A DNA stretch of 64,000 nt, taken from the NCBI GenBank assembly GCA_024362935.1, contig JANCRA010000032.1, positions 1,364,001-1,428,000 on the forward strand, read 5' to 3'. The DNA comes from Setophaga petechia. Taxonomy: Eukaryota; Chordata; Aves; Passeriformes; Parulidae. Shown one piece after another: positions 12,078 to 24,292 of the stretch (positions are counted from its first letter, which is position 1; every line of letters begins with the position of its first letter). Under the pieces are notes generated by a model that was given only the letters and a program-made list of their open reading frames with translations, did not search any database and was not told where the DNA came from. Both the position numbers and the translations under genes were made by a program.

Positions 12078-13904
12078 TAAGAATTGTCAACAGTCATCAG
12101 ACTGGAATGCGTGTTTAACAAGTTCTTTTATTGTTCAACTGAAAATGCTTCTGTGTCCACAATCTTGCCCACCAGAGAAGGTTCTGAACCACAGTGCCAG
12201 CAGGACTTACAGGAGAAAAACATTTCACAGATTTTAAAGCTGAGCTTTTCTAGTTGATGAAGTAGATTAGGCCACATGGCTGGATACCAGGAGATGCTTC
12301 TACTTGAATCAAGACACCACACATATAAGTAAGAAAGAAAAAAAGCTACGCTTTAAATAAGCAGAGTTTACCAACACTGCTAGCAATGCTAACTTTGCCT
12401 AAGTTTTATTTTTTCAGTCAGAATCAGCCCTGATTCTAAAATATGCCAGAAATTCAACTTACAGAAATTAATTTTAAAAAAACACCTTGGAGAAAGCTTT
12501 AACAAGTCATCTTTTAAGTCAGTACAGATTGTAACTTGGTATAAAGATTTCATCTCTTATGGTTAAATAACCTGCAGCTGAGAAGAATGATTTTAATGTT
12601 TTTTTCATTTTCAGGATACACCCACCCATATTTGTAAATTTAATTATGTTGTTCAAAAGTAGACACTTGTCACTTTTCATTTCTATGTGTATGAAAGACA
12701 TTTCCATGCATCTTTTTTCTTTTTTCCAACAGCTATAGCTGAAGAGCAAGCTAAAATGGCAACCAACAGACGATCATAATAGATATATTCTATTTTATAG
12801 GGTGTTATAATTTCCAAGAAAGATTTGGAGGTAGAGAATGCAAGTATATGAGAGAATATTCACATGATGCATATGAATTATCAATCATACTCTTCACAGA
12901 TGGGATATTTCAGTTTTCAAAGAATAAAAAATAATCCTCTGTTTTAAATAGTGTATGTTCACTGAAGCTGTATAGGAAAATTCACAGAATGATGAAAAGA
13001 ACTGCATAATAATTAGGTACACTATAACCCAAATTACACATTATCTAGACTGAGGAGAGCCTTAGGGATCTGAAGGCTGAATGGGAAGAAAGACTCCCAC
13101 TTAGAAGTAAGGCAATAATGGAATACTAAAAAGATCATCCTTAGCAGTCTTCAGGATGACACAAGAGATTTTACAAGAAGCCAAGGCAGCATCCTCGCCA
13201 TCCACACTGCCTGTGGGCCAGATCTTCCAGGTGGGATGACAAACCAGCTGCTCTATCACCATACAATCACCACTCCAGTCCCACCCTGGCTGCATCCAGC
13301 CCTTGAGAAGGCACACAAGTGCTGCTCAGCCGTTTACAACCAGCAGTCAGTTTCCCAGGAGGGCTCAGATGCATACAAAAGATCAGGGAAAGCGTTAAGT
13401 GTCTGTGAAGTTTTATGCAAAAATTCACATCAGTATTCAAGAAAAATTATTCATATTGCTAACTTGGAAGTTCTTATTATGTCTAGGAGTCATCCAGTTA
13501 AAAAACAAACTAAAACTATATGGCTTAGCTGAGCAATCCCAGTGTGAATTACAAATCAAGAACAGTCTCATAAAGTTTGAGAGTAGTCTGTAGGGTGAAA
13601 AGGCTCATGTAAATGCCTATACTGAAAAATTCAACATAATCAACAACTTCATTAAGAAAACAGTGCCTAACTGTAGGCTCACACACAGAAAATAAAATTG
13701 GATTCAGTACTTTCTTTCTGGTAAATAGCTGGTCTTTTGCTGTTCTGCTAGTGTGAGGTAGAACTGCAGCATTGCCCAAAGCTGCTACAGCTAGTTAGCT
13801 ACATAAGCAGACAGAAAAATGGAACAGTATTAGTATGACTACAGCTAATAGGAGTTAAGGATGCATTTCTTCCCCTCTATTTAACTCTTTCAGGGTCACA
13901 TTTG
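12078..13904. other. Gene-free stretch
   Basis: No exon, RNA gene or repeat family recognised. A slightly more GC-rich patch at about 13140-13380 carries a 98-codon open frame without recognisable motifs. I regard that frame as incidental. Confidence 0.55.
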
Positions 13905-14411
13905 AATAACTGTGTTTCCCTCGGGGCTCCCCATTGAAGGAAAGATATTGGAACACTGGAGAAAATCCAGCAGAAGACCCCAAGATGTTCAGATGCAGTA
14001 GCACATGAGATAAAGAGAGAGGCTGAGACAGCTGGTTCCCTTCACCCTTAAGACAAGGTTCAAGCCAAGATTTTTACTATTGCCTGATAAGAAGGCAGAA
14101 CCAGATTCATCCTGATGCTGCACAGCAAGAGGATACGAGGCAAAGGACTGAAACCAAAACATGGACAATTATGAATTATGATTAGAGAATAAGGAAAGAT
14201 AAAAAAAAGGAAAAAAGGAAAAAAGAACTTTGAATGTGGTCAAATACTGGGAAAGGGGCCAGAGAGGTCGTAGATTCACAATCTGTGGAGGTGTTGAAGC
14301 CCTGGTGGACATGGCCCTGAGCAACCTGATCTGACTTGCCTTTGAGCAAAGGGTTGGACTAAATGATTGCTGGAGCTCCCTTCCAACCTGAATTACTCCA
14401 TGGTTCTATGA
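13905..14411 (+). mobile_element. CR1 LINE 3' fragment, older and disrupted
   Basis: The 3' part is clear: 'gccctgagcaacctgatctg', 'gggttggactaaatgattgc', 'tcccttccaacctgaattac' and a terminal 'ggttctatga'. The 5' part ('ccagcagaagaccccaagat', 'cacatgagataaagagagag') matches CR1 structure only loosely. A purine-rich insertion (repeated GGAAAAAA units) at about 14190-14225 interrupts it. It is more diverged than the neighbouring CR1 copies, so probably an older subfamily. Confidence 0.82.
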
Positions 14412-15365
14412 CCTTAAATACACACATATATAGAATAAAAAGCTAAACACTAACATAGAGGACTTACTTACTCAAAAGATGAAATAATGAATCTGTTGTT
14501 GGGGAGCAGAAGATTGGGCATTACTATTTGAAGTTATTCAGTGTGCCAAGCATGTAAAGACAGGTGACACTTAAGACTTTAGGATACACACTAAAAACCA
14601 TGAAAACAAGTCAGAATTAGCAAGGCCTTTGAAAGGAGAAGAGCACAGGCTTTCCAAGTACAGCATTTTAAATGACTTGTTGCTTGTGGGCCTGAATTCT
14701 CGTCCAAAGACAATCAAGAAGGGTTTTGATGGTATTTGAGAAATCTGCACTATAAACATGTAATTCACCTCAGCTTGTTCTATATACTGGACCCACACAG
14801 ATGACGACAAAGCCACTTCAAATCACACAAAACATTTGAGAGTAGTTAATATTTTGTTCTGACTTATGTCAGCTAGACAGAAATTTATATGGGTAGCAAT
14901 TTAGTTTTTATTCACAAAATGAAAAGCTTAAGAGAAAACTCTCAAGTTCCCAATATGTACATCATTTTATTCCAAAAACTTTCTGGGACAGTGAACCAAT
15001 TCCATTAATATGCAAAAATCAGACAGCTATAACTATCAATTTGAAAACTAAGTTTAATATTGACTGTTTTAGTGAGTAAAAATAAATAGTAAATCCCTAT
15101 TTATTCATCCAGTAAAATAATATTTTATTTCATCTTTTGTAATATGAAGGAAATGAAAATACTTAAATAACATAGGAAGGAAAGGAAATTACTATATTAT
15201 AGTTTTGTTATTAGTTACAATAAAGCCATTATGTGCTGTTCAGAAAATTAAAAAAATATATTTTTAAAGGTTATTCCAAATGTCATAGAATTAAAGCATA
15301 ATTAAAATCAATGTAAGACCAGAAAAGGAAGGTCAAAGAAGGTGCATGCCTCCCATCCCTGAAAA
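14412..15365. other. Gene-free AT-rich stretch
   Basis: No coding or repeat signature recognised. Very AT-rich between 14930 and 15270. Confidence 0.6.
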
Positions 15366-15570
15366 CAATACTGGTGAACTGGTAACAACAGAGGAGAAGG
15401 AGGATGAGATCCAGAAAGGTTTTGCCTTGGTCTTCAATGAAAACTCTCTTCCCACCTCTTGAGTGGATGGACAGCCAGACAGAAGCTGGGGGAGCAAAGT
15501 GTCTCTCACTATAAGTAAAAACCAGATTTACAACCACTGGAAGAACCTGAATGTGCAGGGAACATAATAC
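15366..15570 (+). mobile_element. CR1-like ORF2 fragment (internal region)
   Basis: It contains 'gagatccagaaaggttttgc', 'tgccttggtcttcaatgaaa', 'agctgggggagcaaagtgtc' and 'ggaagaacctgaatgtgcag'. These resemble the stretch just before the reverse transcriptase domain of avian CR1 ORF2. Similarity stops near 15570, where the RT-coding portion would be expected. The frame is broken. It may be the 5' part of the same insertion as the CR1 at 16018-16842, or a separate fragment. Confidence 0.6.
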
Positions 15571-16017
15571 TATGAGACTGTGGAGAACCAGGCACAAGCA
15601 TGTTTTTGTCTCAGACATGGTGACTGTGGTGACAGAGAAGTTGTGGTTGGAAGAGAGGGTCCTGCTGAGGTGGGGCAGTGCTGTTCTGAGCCAACTTCTG
15701 GTTCCACCTGGAGACCTGTGCTTAGCATGTCCAGGTTGAGTCCCACCCTCCCACTCACCTCCTGGAGGTTTCAAAAGGGGCTGGCTGTGCTTGTGCCAAA
15801 ACATCTATTTTGCATAAGAAGTGTGCACCTGGTTAACTATGGAAGGAAGTGCATCAGTGACCCTCCCCTGCCTTCTGTTTTTCGTCTCTTTCTTTGTCAG
15901 ATCCATCACAAGATCTAAGGACTGGTGATATTATTTGTTCTCTTTCTTTTTTCCCCCTTTGTTTCTCTTCTCCCTTGCTTTGTCTGGGCAAAGTGCAGCT
16001 GTCATACTCCCATACTC
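15571..16017. other. Unclassified sequence between two CR1 segments
   Basis: About 450 bases, relatively GC-rich, that I could not match to CR1 or any known family. From about 15860 to 15975 it is strongly pyrimidine-rich, with one very strong splice-acceptor-like tract ending CAG at 15900. It could be an LTR fragment nested in CR1, a divergent CR1 segment, or an older sequence bracketed by two insertions. Several open frames cross it on both strands (the longest is 173 codons on the minus strand, 15283-15804), but none shows a known domain. Confidence 0.45.
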
Positions 16018-16842
16018 CATCCTGAAGGACAGGATGTCATCCAGAGGGACCTGAACAAACTCAAGGAGTGGGCCTCTGGGAAAGTCGAGATTTAAGACCT
16101 CCAAGTGCAGCATCCTACACTTATGTCGGGGCAACCACCAATATCAACACAGGCTGGGGGACGAACAGATCAAGAGCAGCTTTGCTGAGAAGGACGTGGG
16201 GGGTGCTGGTGGATGAGAGGCTGGACATGACCCAGCACTCACAGCTCAGAGAGCCAAATGTGTCCTGGGCTGCCTCCAAAGCAGCGTGGGCAGGGCCAGG
16301 GAGGGGATACTGCCCCTCTGCTCTGCTCTGGTGAGACCCCACCAGGGGTGCTGTGTCCAGCTCTGGGGTCCCCAGCACAGCAAGGACCCAAGCCTGTTGG
16401 AGCAAGTCCAGATGAGAGGCACCAAAGTGATCAGAAGATGGAGCACCTCTGCTATGAGGAAAGGCTGAGAGAATTAAAATTGTTCAGACTGGAAAAGAGA
16501 AGGCTTCAGGGTGACCTAATGGTGGCCTTCAGTACCTGAAAAGAGCCCACAAGAAAGATGGAGAGAGAAAATTTACAACAGCATCTAGTGACAGTACAAG
16601 GGGGACTGGCTTCAAACTGAAGTTTGATCAAATGAGGAAGATCAATATTAGGAAGAAATTCTTTAATGTGAGGTTGGTGGAACAGGTTTGTTGATGACCC
16701 ATCAGTGGAAGAGTACAAGGCTAGATTGGATGGATCTCTGATCAGCCTGGTGTAGTTGAATATGTCCCTGCCAATGGCATGTGAGTTGGAACTAAAATAT
16801 CTTTCAATTTCCTTTCCAACGCAAACCATTCTATGACACACA
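16018..16842 (+). mobile_element. CR1 LINE, long 3' portion with ORF2 C-terminal relic
   Basis: It matches the CR1 ORF2 C-terminal half and 3' UTR in order: 'gtcatccagagggacctgaa', 'gctggtggatgagaggctgg', 'gtgtcctgggctgcctccaa', 'ctgcccctctgctctgctct', 'tgagaccccaccaggggtgc', then 'gctatgaggaaaggctgaga', ending 'ccattctatgac'. At about 16440-16536 one frame still reads a CR1-like peptide (YEERLRELKLFRLEKRR). Other stretches are out of frame, so no protein is made. It is GC-richer than its surroundings, as CR1 bodies usually are in AT-rich bird DNA. Confidence 0.95.
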
Positions 16843-17879
16843 GACAAACAGTATTTTCCTGCTTTTTCTTTTATTATTTTTTTCTGCTAAAAGACAAAAT
16901 AAATTTCCCAAATAGCTGCTGTTGAACTGGAAATAGTTTTGTAATCTTTACTATCAAGGGATTGATATTTACAGAAAAATATTTTGTATTCTGAGGGATA
17001 GTCTCCTGGGCTATCACTGTGCTTTTAGCACTGCAGATGTCTCTTAACGTTTCCTCACAGCCAGTTGCTGTAAAAATAAGTATATACAGATGGAAGTACA
17101 GCAGAATGATGCAAAGTTACAGTACCCCAGGCACTAATATTTTATGCACTTTTTAATGTTACATTTAAAAATTTTATGAGGATCTACTCTGCAAACCAAC
17201 TCCACCTCTCTTCCCGGGGGTTAAAGTGTGGCTTTATATACCACAAGTATTTCAGGTGAGATGGTTTGAGAACCTAGCAATGAAGGGAAGAAATCTGTTT
17301 TCCGATTCCCAGTGCTGGGGTGGATCATGCAAGCTGGAATTAGTAGGTTCTGCATTAATTCCTTAAATTAAGTGCTGGAAAAATCACTGTGATACCTGAG
17401 GCCAGCTGGATGATCTAAAGATCCTGCTCTCCTTTTAATCTATAAATGTGAACATGGCTGTTTGATTGAGTGTCCAAGTACAACATATGCAGTAATCAGA
17501 ATGCAAAAGTAGATCAGGGAGGCAACTGCAGCTTCCAAATATTAGTTTAAAAATGAGAACAGGCTAAAGAAAGGCTTTTACCATAGCAAAAAACCACCTC
17601 TAAGTATTCTTCTTATGAAAGTCCCATATTTGCCATTAAGAATTTCCTTATTCATAGAACCTTTCCAAAGTCTGAACAAGAAGCTATTTACACCACATTT
17701 GCAATGTACAGAACTTACAGCAATGGTTTGCTGGTATCTCATAAATTGGAAGTGAGAACAGTGGTGTTGAGCTGTGCTAGCTGGATTCCAGATCTTTACC
17801 AGTACCCAACCACTTTCTTCACCTTCACAGGATATTTTCTAAGCCATTCAGTGATATAGCTACAAAACACAGAGCTGAC

Positions 17880-18240
17880 AGCATGGGCAGAATGATTCTG
17901 AACATGCTTACCCAAACCTTAATTTAACCTTCATTAGCAATTATGAATTGGTTGATAGCTGTAATTCAGCAAAGCTTCTGATGGAACACAGTTTCAAAAC
18001 GCTAGCAGTAGGTGATTTACATTTAAAATTTATTGTACAATCAAATTGCTATTATTATATTAAAGGCATGGTGATTTATCATAACCCAATTAGCTGAAAA
18101 GCCTGATAATCTATATTAGTGTCACTTCAATACACTAAGAAAGCTCAGACTCCTACTAAGATATTATTTCATTTATTAAAGGAATGCAGATCTTCTTTAA
18201 AAAATACATGCAATGTCTGCTGACTTCTTAACTCTTTTCT
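17880..18240. promoter_or_regulatory. Candidate conserved non-coding element (low confidence)
   Basis: Repeat-free, high-complexity AT-rich sequence with clustered homeodomain-like motifs (CAATTATGAATTGG, CCAATTAGCTG, TGTAATTC). It has no open frame and no simple repeat. This texture is common in vertebrate developmental enhancers in gene deserts. The call rests on texture only, without any alignment. Confidence 0.2.
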
Positions 18241-21043
18241 AGGAACTTAGAAGATAAAAGCCATGTCCATGAGGTGCCTCATCTAACATCTCAGTCTTTT
18301 ACATAATCTCCCATCCAAGCATGCAATGATTACAAGGCTAACTGAGAATAAAGTCTGTGCTACTCATTTTAATACCCTGTCTAGTACTTGTAACAAACTG
18401 TCATCTGAAATACTGCACAAGCCTATGGCAATATATAGTCATGTACAACTATTTAAAATAAAAATACAAATATTCTGAGGTATTAACCCTTAAACTATGC
18501 TTATCAGCAGCATTTTGTTTGTGTACTCCAATGAACAGCAGTTGAGCATCCAAGTACTACCTAAGCCTAAAGTACCAACAGGTCACCATTTAAGCAAACA
18601 TCTTCATGACACAATCAGAAAAAAGTCCACATTCCTAAAACTGGAAAGGAAAATGAAGAATACATAATGAAGTGCAAATATATACTCATTGTTTAGCCTG
18701 CAACAGTATGTCAGTTGATGCTGAAGCACTAATTTTCAAGTGGAAATTATTTCCTTGGTGTCAATACCTACAGAGGGAATACCAATTTGAACAACTCAAA
18801 TGGGGCAGTAAGGCAAATTGAAAAGTAGTCTCAGAGTCCCAGAAGTAATAGAGTAAGAATCTTAGAAAAAGAAACAAATATAAAAAGTATATTTAAAGCA
18901 ACAGTATTTGTGCATGGCTTAAAAGTCACTGTCAAAATGTTGACAATGAAATGCAATCCATTTTGTTAATTTGCAAAACATCCTTTATACGTAAATAGGC
19001 TCCATTGCAATTCATAATTAATTCAAAGTAAGAAGTGAAGAGTTGATAATTTTGTAATGTTACAAAAGTACATGCAATTTGTAACGAGATAGTTAATAAA
19101 AGAAAAAAACTTGGTGAAGCAAGGCAGCAAAAATGGTTGCTGGCATAGATGTTGCCGTATCAAAGATTTGCTAACAAAAGGGAAGAAAAAGATTTAATTG
19201 AAGAGTTGGCATACACCTATGTTGAATGGCAGGCTCCACCATGTTACCATATCTGTCCAGCAATCACCTTGAATTGCTGAAGCCACCCAAATCATAGTTA
19301 GCCAATTTTTGGGAGGAACAAAAAATGTCTCTTAGAATACAATTATCCACTTCCAGAAGAATGACTAATAATCTCCAAAGTAGGCATTTCCTTCACTCCC
19401 AACAATTGTTATGAAAGTAAGATGCAATTTATGACATTGGAATACAGAAAAAGTAACTTCATAATTTCCATGTAACAGTGACAAAATATATAATCCATAA
19501 GACTGTTGGGCATAAAGGTAAACAACAGGAGAGGCTCTGTTAAAAATTCCTTTGCAGTGCAGGGATATGTTTAGATAGAACTTAGGTCTCCTCCATCTCT
19601 GACAACGCTAAGCAGTTGCCTGATTTAGGTTCAGACTGGAAAAAGCTTGTGCTCCTGAAAACCTTGAAGGGAAACCTGTAAAAGGCAATCTAGAAATTCC
19701 CCTCAGCAAAGAATTTTATCCTGGAACAATACACTTGCTTACTCACCAGTGGCCCATAAGCTATTAGCTGCCCTCTGGAATACTCTGAACAACTCCCTTC
19801 TTCCTGCTCTCAGTGACGAAGGCAGATATTTGTGATTGCAGTTTAGAGCACATTTGCAGTCAAAGCAGCAGTTAATCACAGATGACAGCAAAAAACCATG
19901 ATCAGTGAGAAATCACACTGAGAACAGTTTAAAATTCCCTTCAGATAAACCTGTAGCACAAGCAGGACAAAATATTATCCCAGACAAATTAATGTCTCAA
20001 GAAGACACATTGCCAAGCATCTATGTACATCCATTGCCACGTACATCCAAGCCCTTTGAAAGACATTTCCATGCATCAGATCCTACTGTGAGGTAATACC
20101 CCTTCAAAATACTGCACCAGAATGTCTGAATTGGCCTCTGGTTCAGCCATATACTTTCCTGCACAGGACAGGTAAATATCAAAATAGCACACGGTTTGTT
20201 GGTAAAGAGAATTCAAAATAGAGCATGCAAAGGTAGATGCTGCATAGATTACACCACAATTTACCATGCCAGACCTGTGATGCCACTTGACTGTATAAAC
20301 TAGCTTGCTGTTCCTCTCCTCCTGTGGCTGACAGTGGACCAGATGCTTGCAGAAATAATAATTTAAATGGGTACTTCCAGCTAAAGGAGGAGAACATGAA
20401 GAAAAGGCCACTTCTGCTTCCTGAGAAGAGCCAAGTGACTAGAGAAAACTGAGGGGAGAGTGAGTTGGAAAGGACAAAGAAACCAAAGTTGATGAAAGTT
20501 ACAAAAGAAAGAAAACACTGAAATACCATCAGTGAGTGGAAGATTTAAAGTAGAAGCAAGACTAAGAACAGAGAAGGCTCTCTGAAGGTAAATTTCTCAG
20601 GTATGATTTGTCTTATTCAACTTAGATATTTCCAAAGTCCACATGTCAACCACTCACCCTAGGCTACCCTTGGGAAAAACAGGTTCTTAAAACCATTTGC
20701 ACTCTAGAAGCATCTGGTTTTTTTCCTCCTTCGAACATTCAGGGAGTAAAGATTCCTTTTTCAGAACTTGACATCTACACTTGTGACCTTTGGGAAGGAA
20801 TCAGACTCCAACTGGCTAGAATGCATATAGTGTTATTAAAGAGAGGAAAAATACAGGATTAGACAAGGAACCACTTTAAATTTGGGCATAGATTTATCCG
20901 AATGGTTTTATACTCTTAAAATTACTGTGGGAAATTGATGTTGTTTTTTGGTTGGTTGGCTGGTTTCAGAGTGTATTTTTTTTTTTGAGGAGGACATTTC
21001 ATTTTCCCTGTAAATACTCTCTTGGAGAGGTACAAATATGCCG

Positions 21044-21084
21044 CATATTTTGAGACAAGACATATGTCTCAATATCAAAATATG
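21044..21084. repeat. Bulged stem-loop with 12-bp palindrome
   Basis: CATATTTT (21044-21051) pairs with AAAATATG (21077-21084), and GAGACA (21052-21057) pairs with TGTCTC (21065-21070), giving 14 bp with one 6-base bulge. The inner part includes the perfect palindrome AGACATATGTCT (21058-21069). It is too short for a canonical miRNA precursor. Confidence 0.6.
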
Positions 21085-21130
21085 TCCTGAAAGTTCTGGA
21101 TACTGAAGCTGATCAGGCATTCAAATTGTT

Positions 21131-21185
21131 GGTTTTTTTGGGTTTTTTTTTGGTTTTTTTTTTTTTTTTGTTTTGTTTTTTTTTT
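21131..21185. repeat. T-rich low-complexity tract
   Basis: T runs separated by one to three G bases ((T)n G G units). Simple sequence, without an adjacent element recognised on either strand. Confidence 0.9.
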
Positions 21186-22039
21186 ATAAACAACTAGAAT
21201 AACCTCTATATTTTGCTTTTTCTGGATTCCAGACTGTGGTAATTGGCTTGGTCAATTCTACATTCCAAATAAGCCATTTCCCTTTGCTCTATTTTTTAAC
21301 CTTTTCAGCTATTTACTCTTTTATCCTTTAGGGAATAGGGCAGCAAACTTCAGGGTAGAATTTTCTGCTATATTCAAGGTAACCTACATCATGGCAGTGG
21401 CCAATTGATTGTCAAGCATTTGATATACAGACATGGTTTTCTTTAAGGTCATTTTTTACTTACAGAGATTTAACCTTCTGCCAATTTAACAAGAGGATAG
21501 TGGAACAACCTTTGCCTAATAAGATGTCTACCCTTGCAGCATTTAACAGTGGTAAATATTTCCCTCTAGGATCATATTTTTGTCAATATGCTGAGATCAG
21601 AATTTTACCTCAGCAAAAAAAAAAAAAAGTTTTGCCCTTAACTAAATTTAAAAGGAGGTCATCTAGCCATCTGCTATGGGAAATGGACAAATATCACCTG
21701 AAAAACTGAATGTCACAAGATATCTTTCCCCCTTTATTCTAAAAAATCTGTAGGGGAAAATGGAGCAAGGAATCAATGAGAAAGTAAAATTTATCAGTAA
21801 GAAAAAGAGAGAGGAAAATATGCACAATCTACTTTGTTGCCAATACTGTTTCTAGACAAAAAAGAGTAAAGTTTTTACAGTATGAAAGTGATGCCAAAAT
21901 TATTTTTGCTTTCATATTTCCTTCATATATTCATAGTTCTGTAGGCTATTGTATATTTATACAGTTCCTAGCTAACTCCAGTACTTTTCCTTCCCTGATA
22001 GGCAGAAAGACCAAATATATTCATCAGAGGCTCCAAGCC

Positions 22040-22340
22040 CTGGGGGTCCAAGGCTAAATTCTCTGGGAAGCAAAATGAGCTACTCTCACAAGACACTTTC
22101 CCATAAACAAAGTACAGCTAGTATCAAGAGTGGGGGTTCTGGAAAAGGAGCAGAATTAACTCATCACCTGTGCTGCTAATTGGGAATTCCTGTCAATTAT
22201 GCTAATTTGTTAAATTTATAAAACCGTATTAGCTCTGTGAAGGGTGAGAGTCTTTCCATATCTGCCTCTGGAGGCCTCCAATTAAAGACCAGCTTTTATA
22301 TTACTTCCTATACTAATATTATCTTGAACGTGTGTTATTT
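22040..22340 (+). mobile_element. Probable solo LTR (avian ERV), plus strand
   Basis: A TATAAAA box (22217-22223) is followed about 60 bases later by a polyadenylation signal ATTAAA (22281-22286), preceded by 'gcctctggaggcctccaatt'. The downstream U5-like stretch contains 'ttatattacttcctatacta' and 'atcttgaacgtgtgttattt'. The arrangement and wording resemble short avian ERV LTRs. The ends are approximate. No internal retroviral sequence flanks it, so it is most likely a solo LTR left by recombination. Confidence 0.6.
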
Positions 22341-24071
22341 CTAGATCTTTAAGGCAGCAAAAGATCCAAAAACATGGCTGAAAGTTAGACTGAACCATTC
22401 CAATGGTTCACAGAGTGTATGAATCAGGTTCCTCTGTTTCTCTAAGATACAGCTGTTACATACTAGCAATACAATAAGTACTGAAATACAAATATTTTTT
22501 CTTCTAATTTTATCACTGTAACTAGTAGTTCCCAATGTTATCTATCTCTTAGACAATGCACATGCATTGTTTTCCAAATATTTTTGTACTGTAACTCTGG
22601 TGTGCTCTGTAAATTCATCAACCTCTTTAAGTTGGACAGCAAGTGCCCATAGTGCTGATAAACCTCTCAGCTCTGTTGTAGTTTACAGAGCAGATCCACT
22701 GTATTTCCCCTAAAGAAAGGCTCTATTTGGTTTTGACATTCATACTCTTTAAATAATGTCATTTTTGCGTTGCAGCATTTCTGAGAGAAGCTATATATTT
22801 ACATTTTAAGGATACCTTTGCATTCTCTTACTATCAGTTTGTACCTTTGAGAAAGAATGCGTATCTCCTCTGCTCCCTCCAAATGCTGTTAGATTTTTTT
22901 TTCTCATTCTGAGATTTTTTCCCTATTCTTTGAAAAAAAAAAGACTGCAATGATTAAAAGAGCACCACATATAAATTATTACAGCTACAATGAAACTGTG
23001 TGCTGACTATAGTCCTATTTGTAGCACTTGAATATCACTAAAACATAAAGTCAGAAAAGGAAAAGTCATCTTCTATTCCTTCATATTTATTTGTATACTT
23101 CCTTGGATTTGTTCCCAGCTAATTTCTACCTAGATTTAGCTAAGAGTACAGTCAGTAGGAACTTATTTCATATTCCAAATAGAAGAACTGTGGCAGAAGC
23201 AGAGAATAACAGCATAAAATTTACATTTATAAGAGTAGGTAAAAAGGTTTATACAAGGCGTGCTACGGAACTGAAGCAGCGTATGCTGTTCAGTCCTCAA
23301 CCAAAGAGTAACCTCAGAGATGCTCAGTCAACTTATTTCTGACACAGAATTTGTGTAAAGGCATGAAAGCTAAGTAGCTTTACCTTGCTGACTAACCAGT
23401 AAGACAGAAATACTTTGTTGCTCTTACTTTTCTTGAGTTGATTTGAACAGACGGACGCTAAAAATCTGCCTGCAGCTGACACTTGTTGGAATAAAACTTA
23501 AATGAAATTACTACTATAGAAAATATAATGAAATTATCTAAAAGGCAAACCAGTGAAGATTTTTATGTTAATGAAGCATTTGAAACAAACACTCTTCTCT
23601 GGCACCTGTAATATAATATAAAGTGCTATGACACAGCACAGTTTAGGGTTTTTTAAAATGTTTCATTCTTGATCAGAAGCTAAAACAACAGGAAAAAGAA
23701 AAGAGCACTTTGATACCAGGAATAGTTGTATTCATAGAAAAGATACTAAACTGCTACAGAGCTGCTTATCTATGCAGAAAAATAAGAAGTTTTAGGCAGA
23801 ATAGGTTCAATATCCATACCATAAAGGGTAGGAAATTAGGCAAGAAATTAGCTATAGGCAAATATTTTGGGTTTGGGAGTTTTTTATTATTAGGAACAGG
23901 CAGCAGACATCCATATTAAACAGAAACTAATAGTTTGGTCAATATTGCAAGTGAGAAATTAATTTAGTGCTTACTTGTGGTGCGTCAATCCAGTTGTGTA
24001 AGAATGAACACATGTTCTTAGGCAAAAGAGCATATAAGGGCAATATAAATCAATGCTGCTTTGTCTTTGTT

Positions 24072-24121
24072 ATTGTTATTAGATTGCAACACCAAAATTG
24101 TTATTAGATTGCAACACCAAA
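24072..24121. repeat. Perfect 25-bp tandem duplication
   Basis: The segment 24072-24096 is repeated exactly at 24097-24121. Each copy starts ATTGTTATTAG and ends CAACACCAAA. Two identical copies imply recent slippage or a small duplication, so it may be polymorphic between individuals. Confidence 0.93.
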
Positions 24122-24269
24122 AACATTCCCACAGTTAGGAAGCATAAGGTTAGCAGTCACTTGGCAGAAGCCTTGTAGACACCAATCTATTCATACCACA
24201 CAACCTACAAGGAAATGTGCAGTTACCCCCAGCCCTAGGCAGCCAGGGAAATACTTGCTTTGAATCTGT

Positions 24270-24292
24270 AAAAAAAAAAAAAAAAAAAAAAA
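24270..24292. repeat. Poly-A tract, 23 bases
   Basis: Uninterrupted A23. No AATAAA lies in the 60 bases upstream, so it reads as a microsatellite rather than a retroposed mRNA tail. Confidence 0.95.

Larger units (their letters stand above)
16843..22039. other. Gene-free AT-rich stretch
   Basis: No exon or young transposon recognised across 5.2 kb. Open frames are rare: none of appreciable length lies between about 16.9 and 19.9 kb. It contains one candidate conserved block at 17880-18240 and a structured inverted repeat at 21044-21084, both listed separately, plus T-rich simple sequence near 20.9-21.2 kb. Confidence 0.65.

Noticed and set aside
15283..15804. 173-codon minus-strand frame, the longest in the window
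   Set aside because: It runs antisense across a CR1 fragment and the unclassified block beside it. GC-richer repeat DNA explains the lack of stops, and no domain is visible.
16068..16539. Several overlapping open frames on both strands
   Set aside because: All lie inside the CR1 copy. The only meaningful one is the ORF2 relic already described.
21044..21084. Possible microRNA precursor
   Set aside because: The stem is only 14 bp with a 6-base bulge, far shorter than the 22-30 bp needed for a typical precursor.
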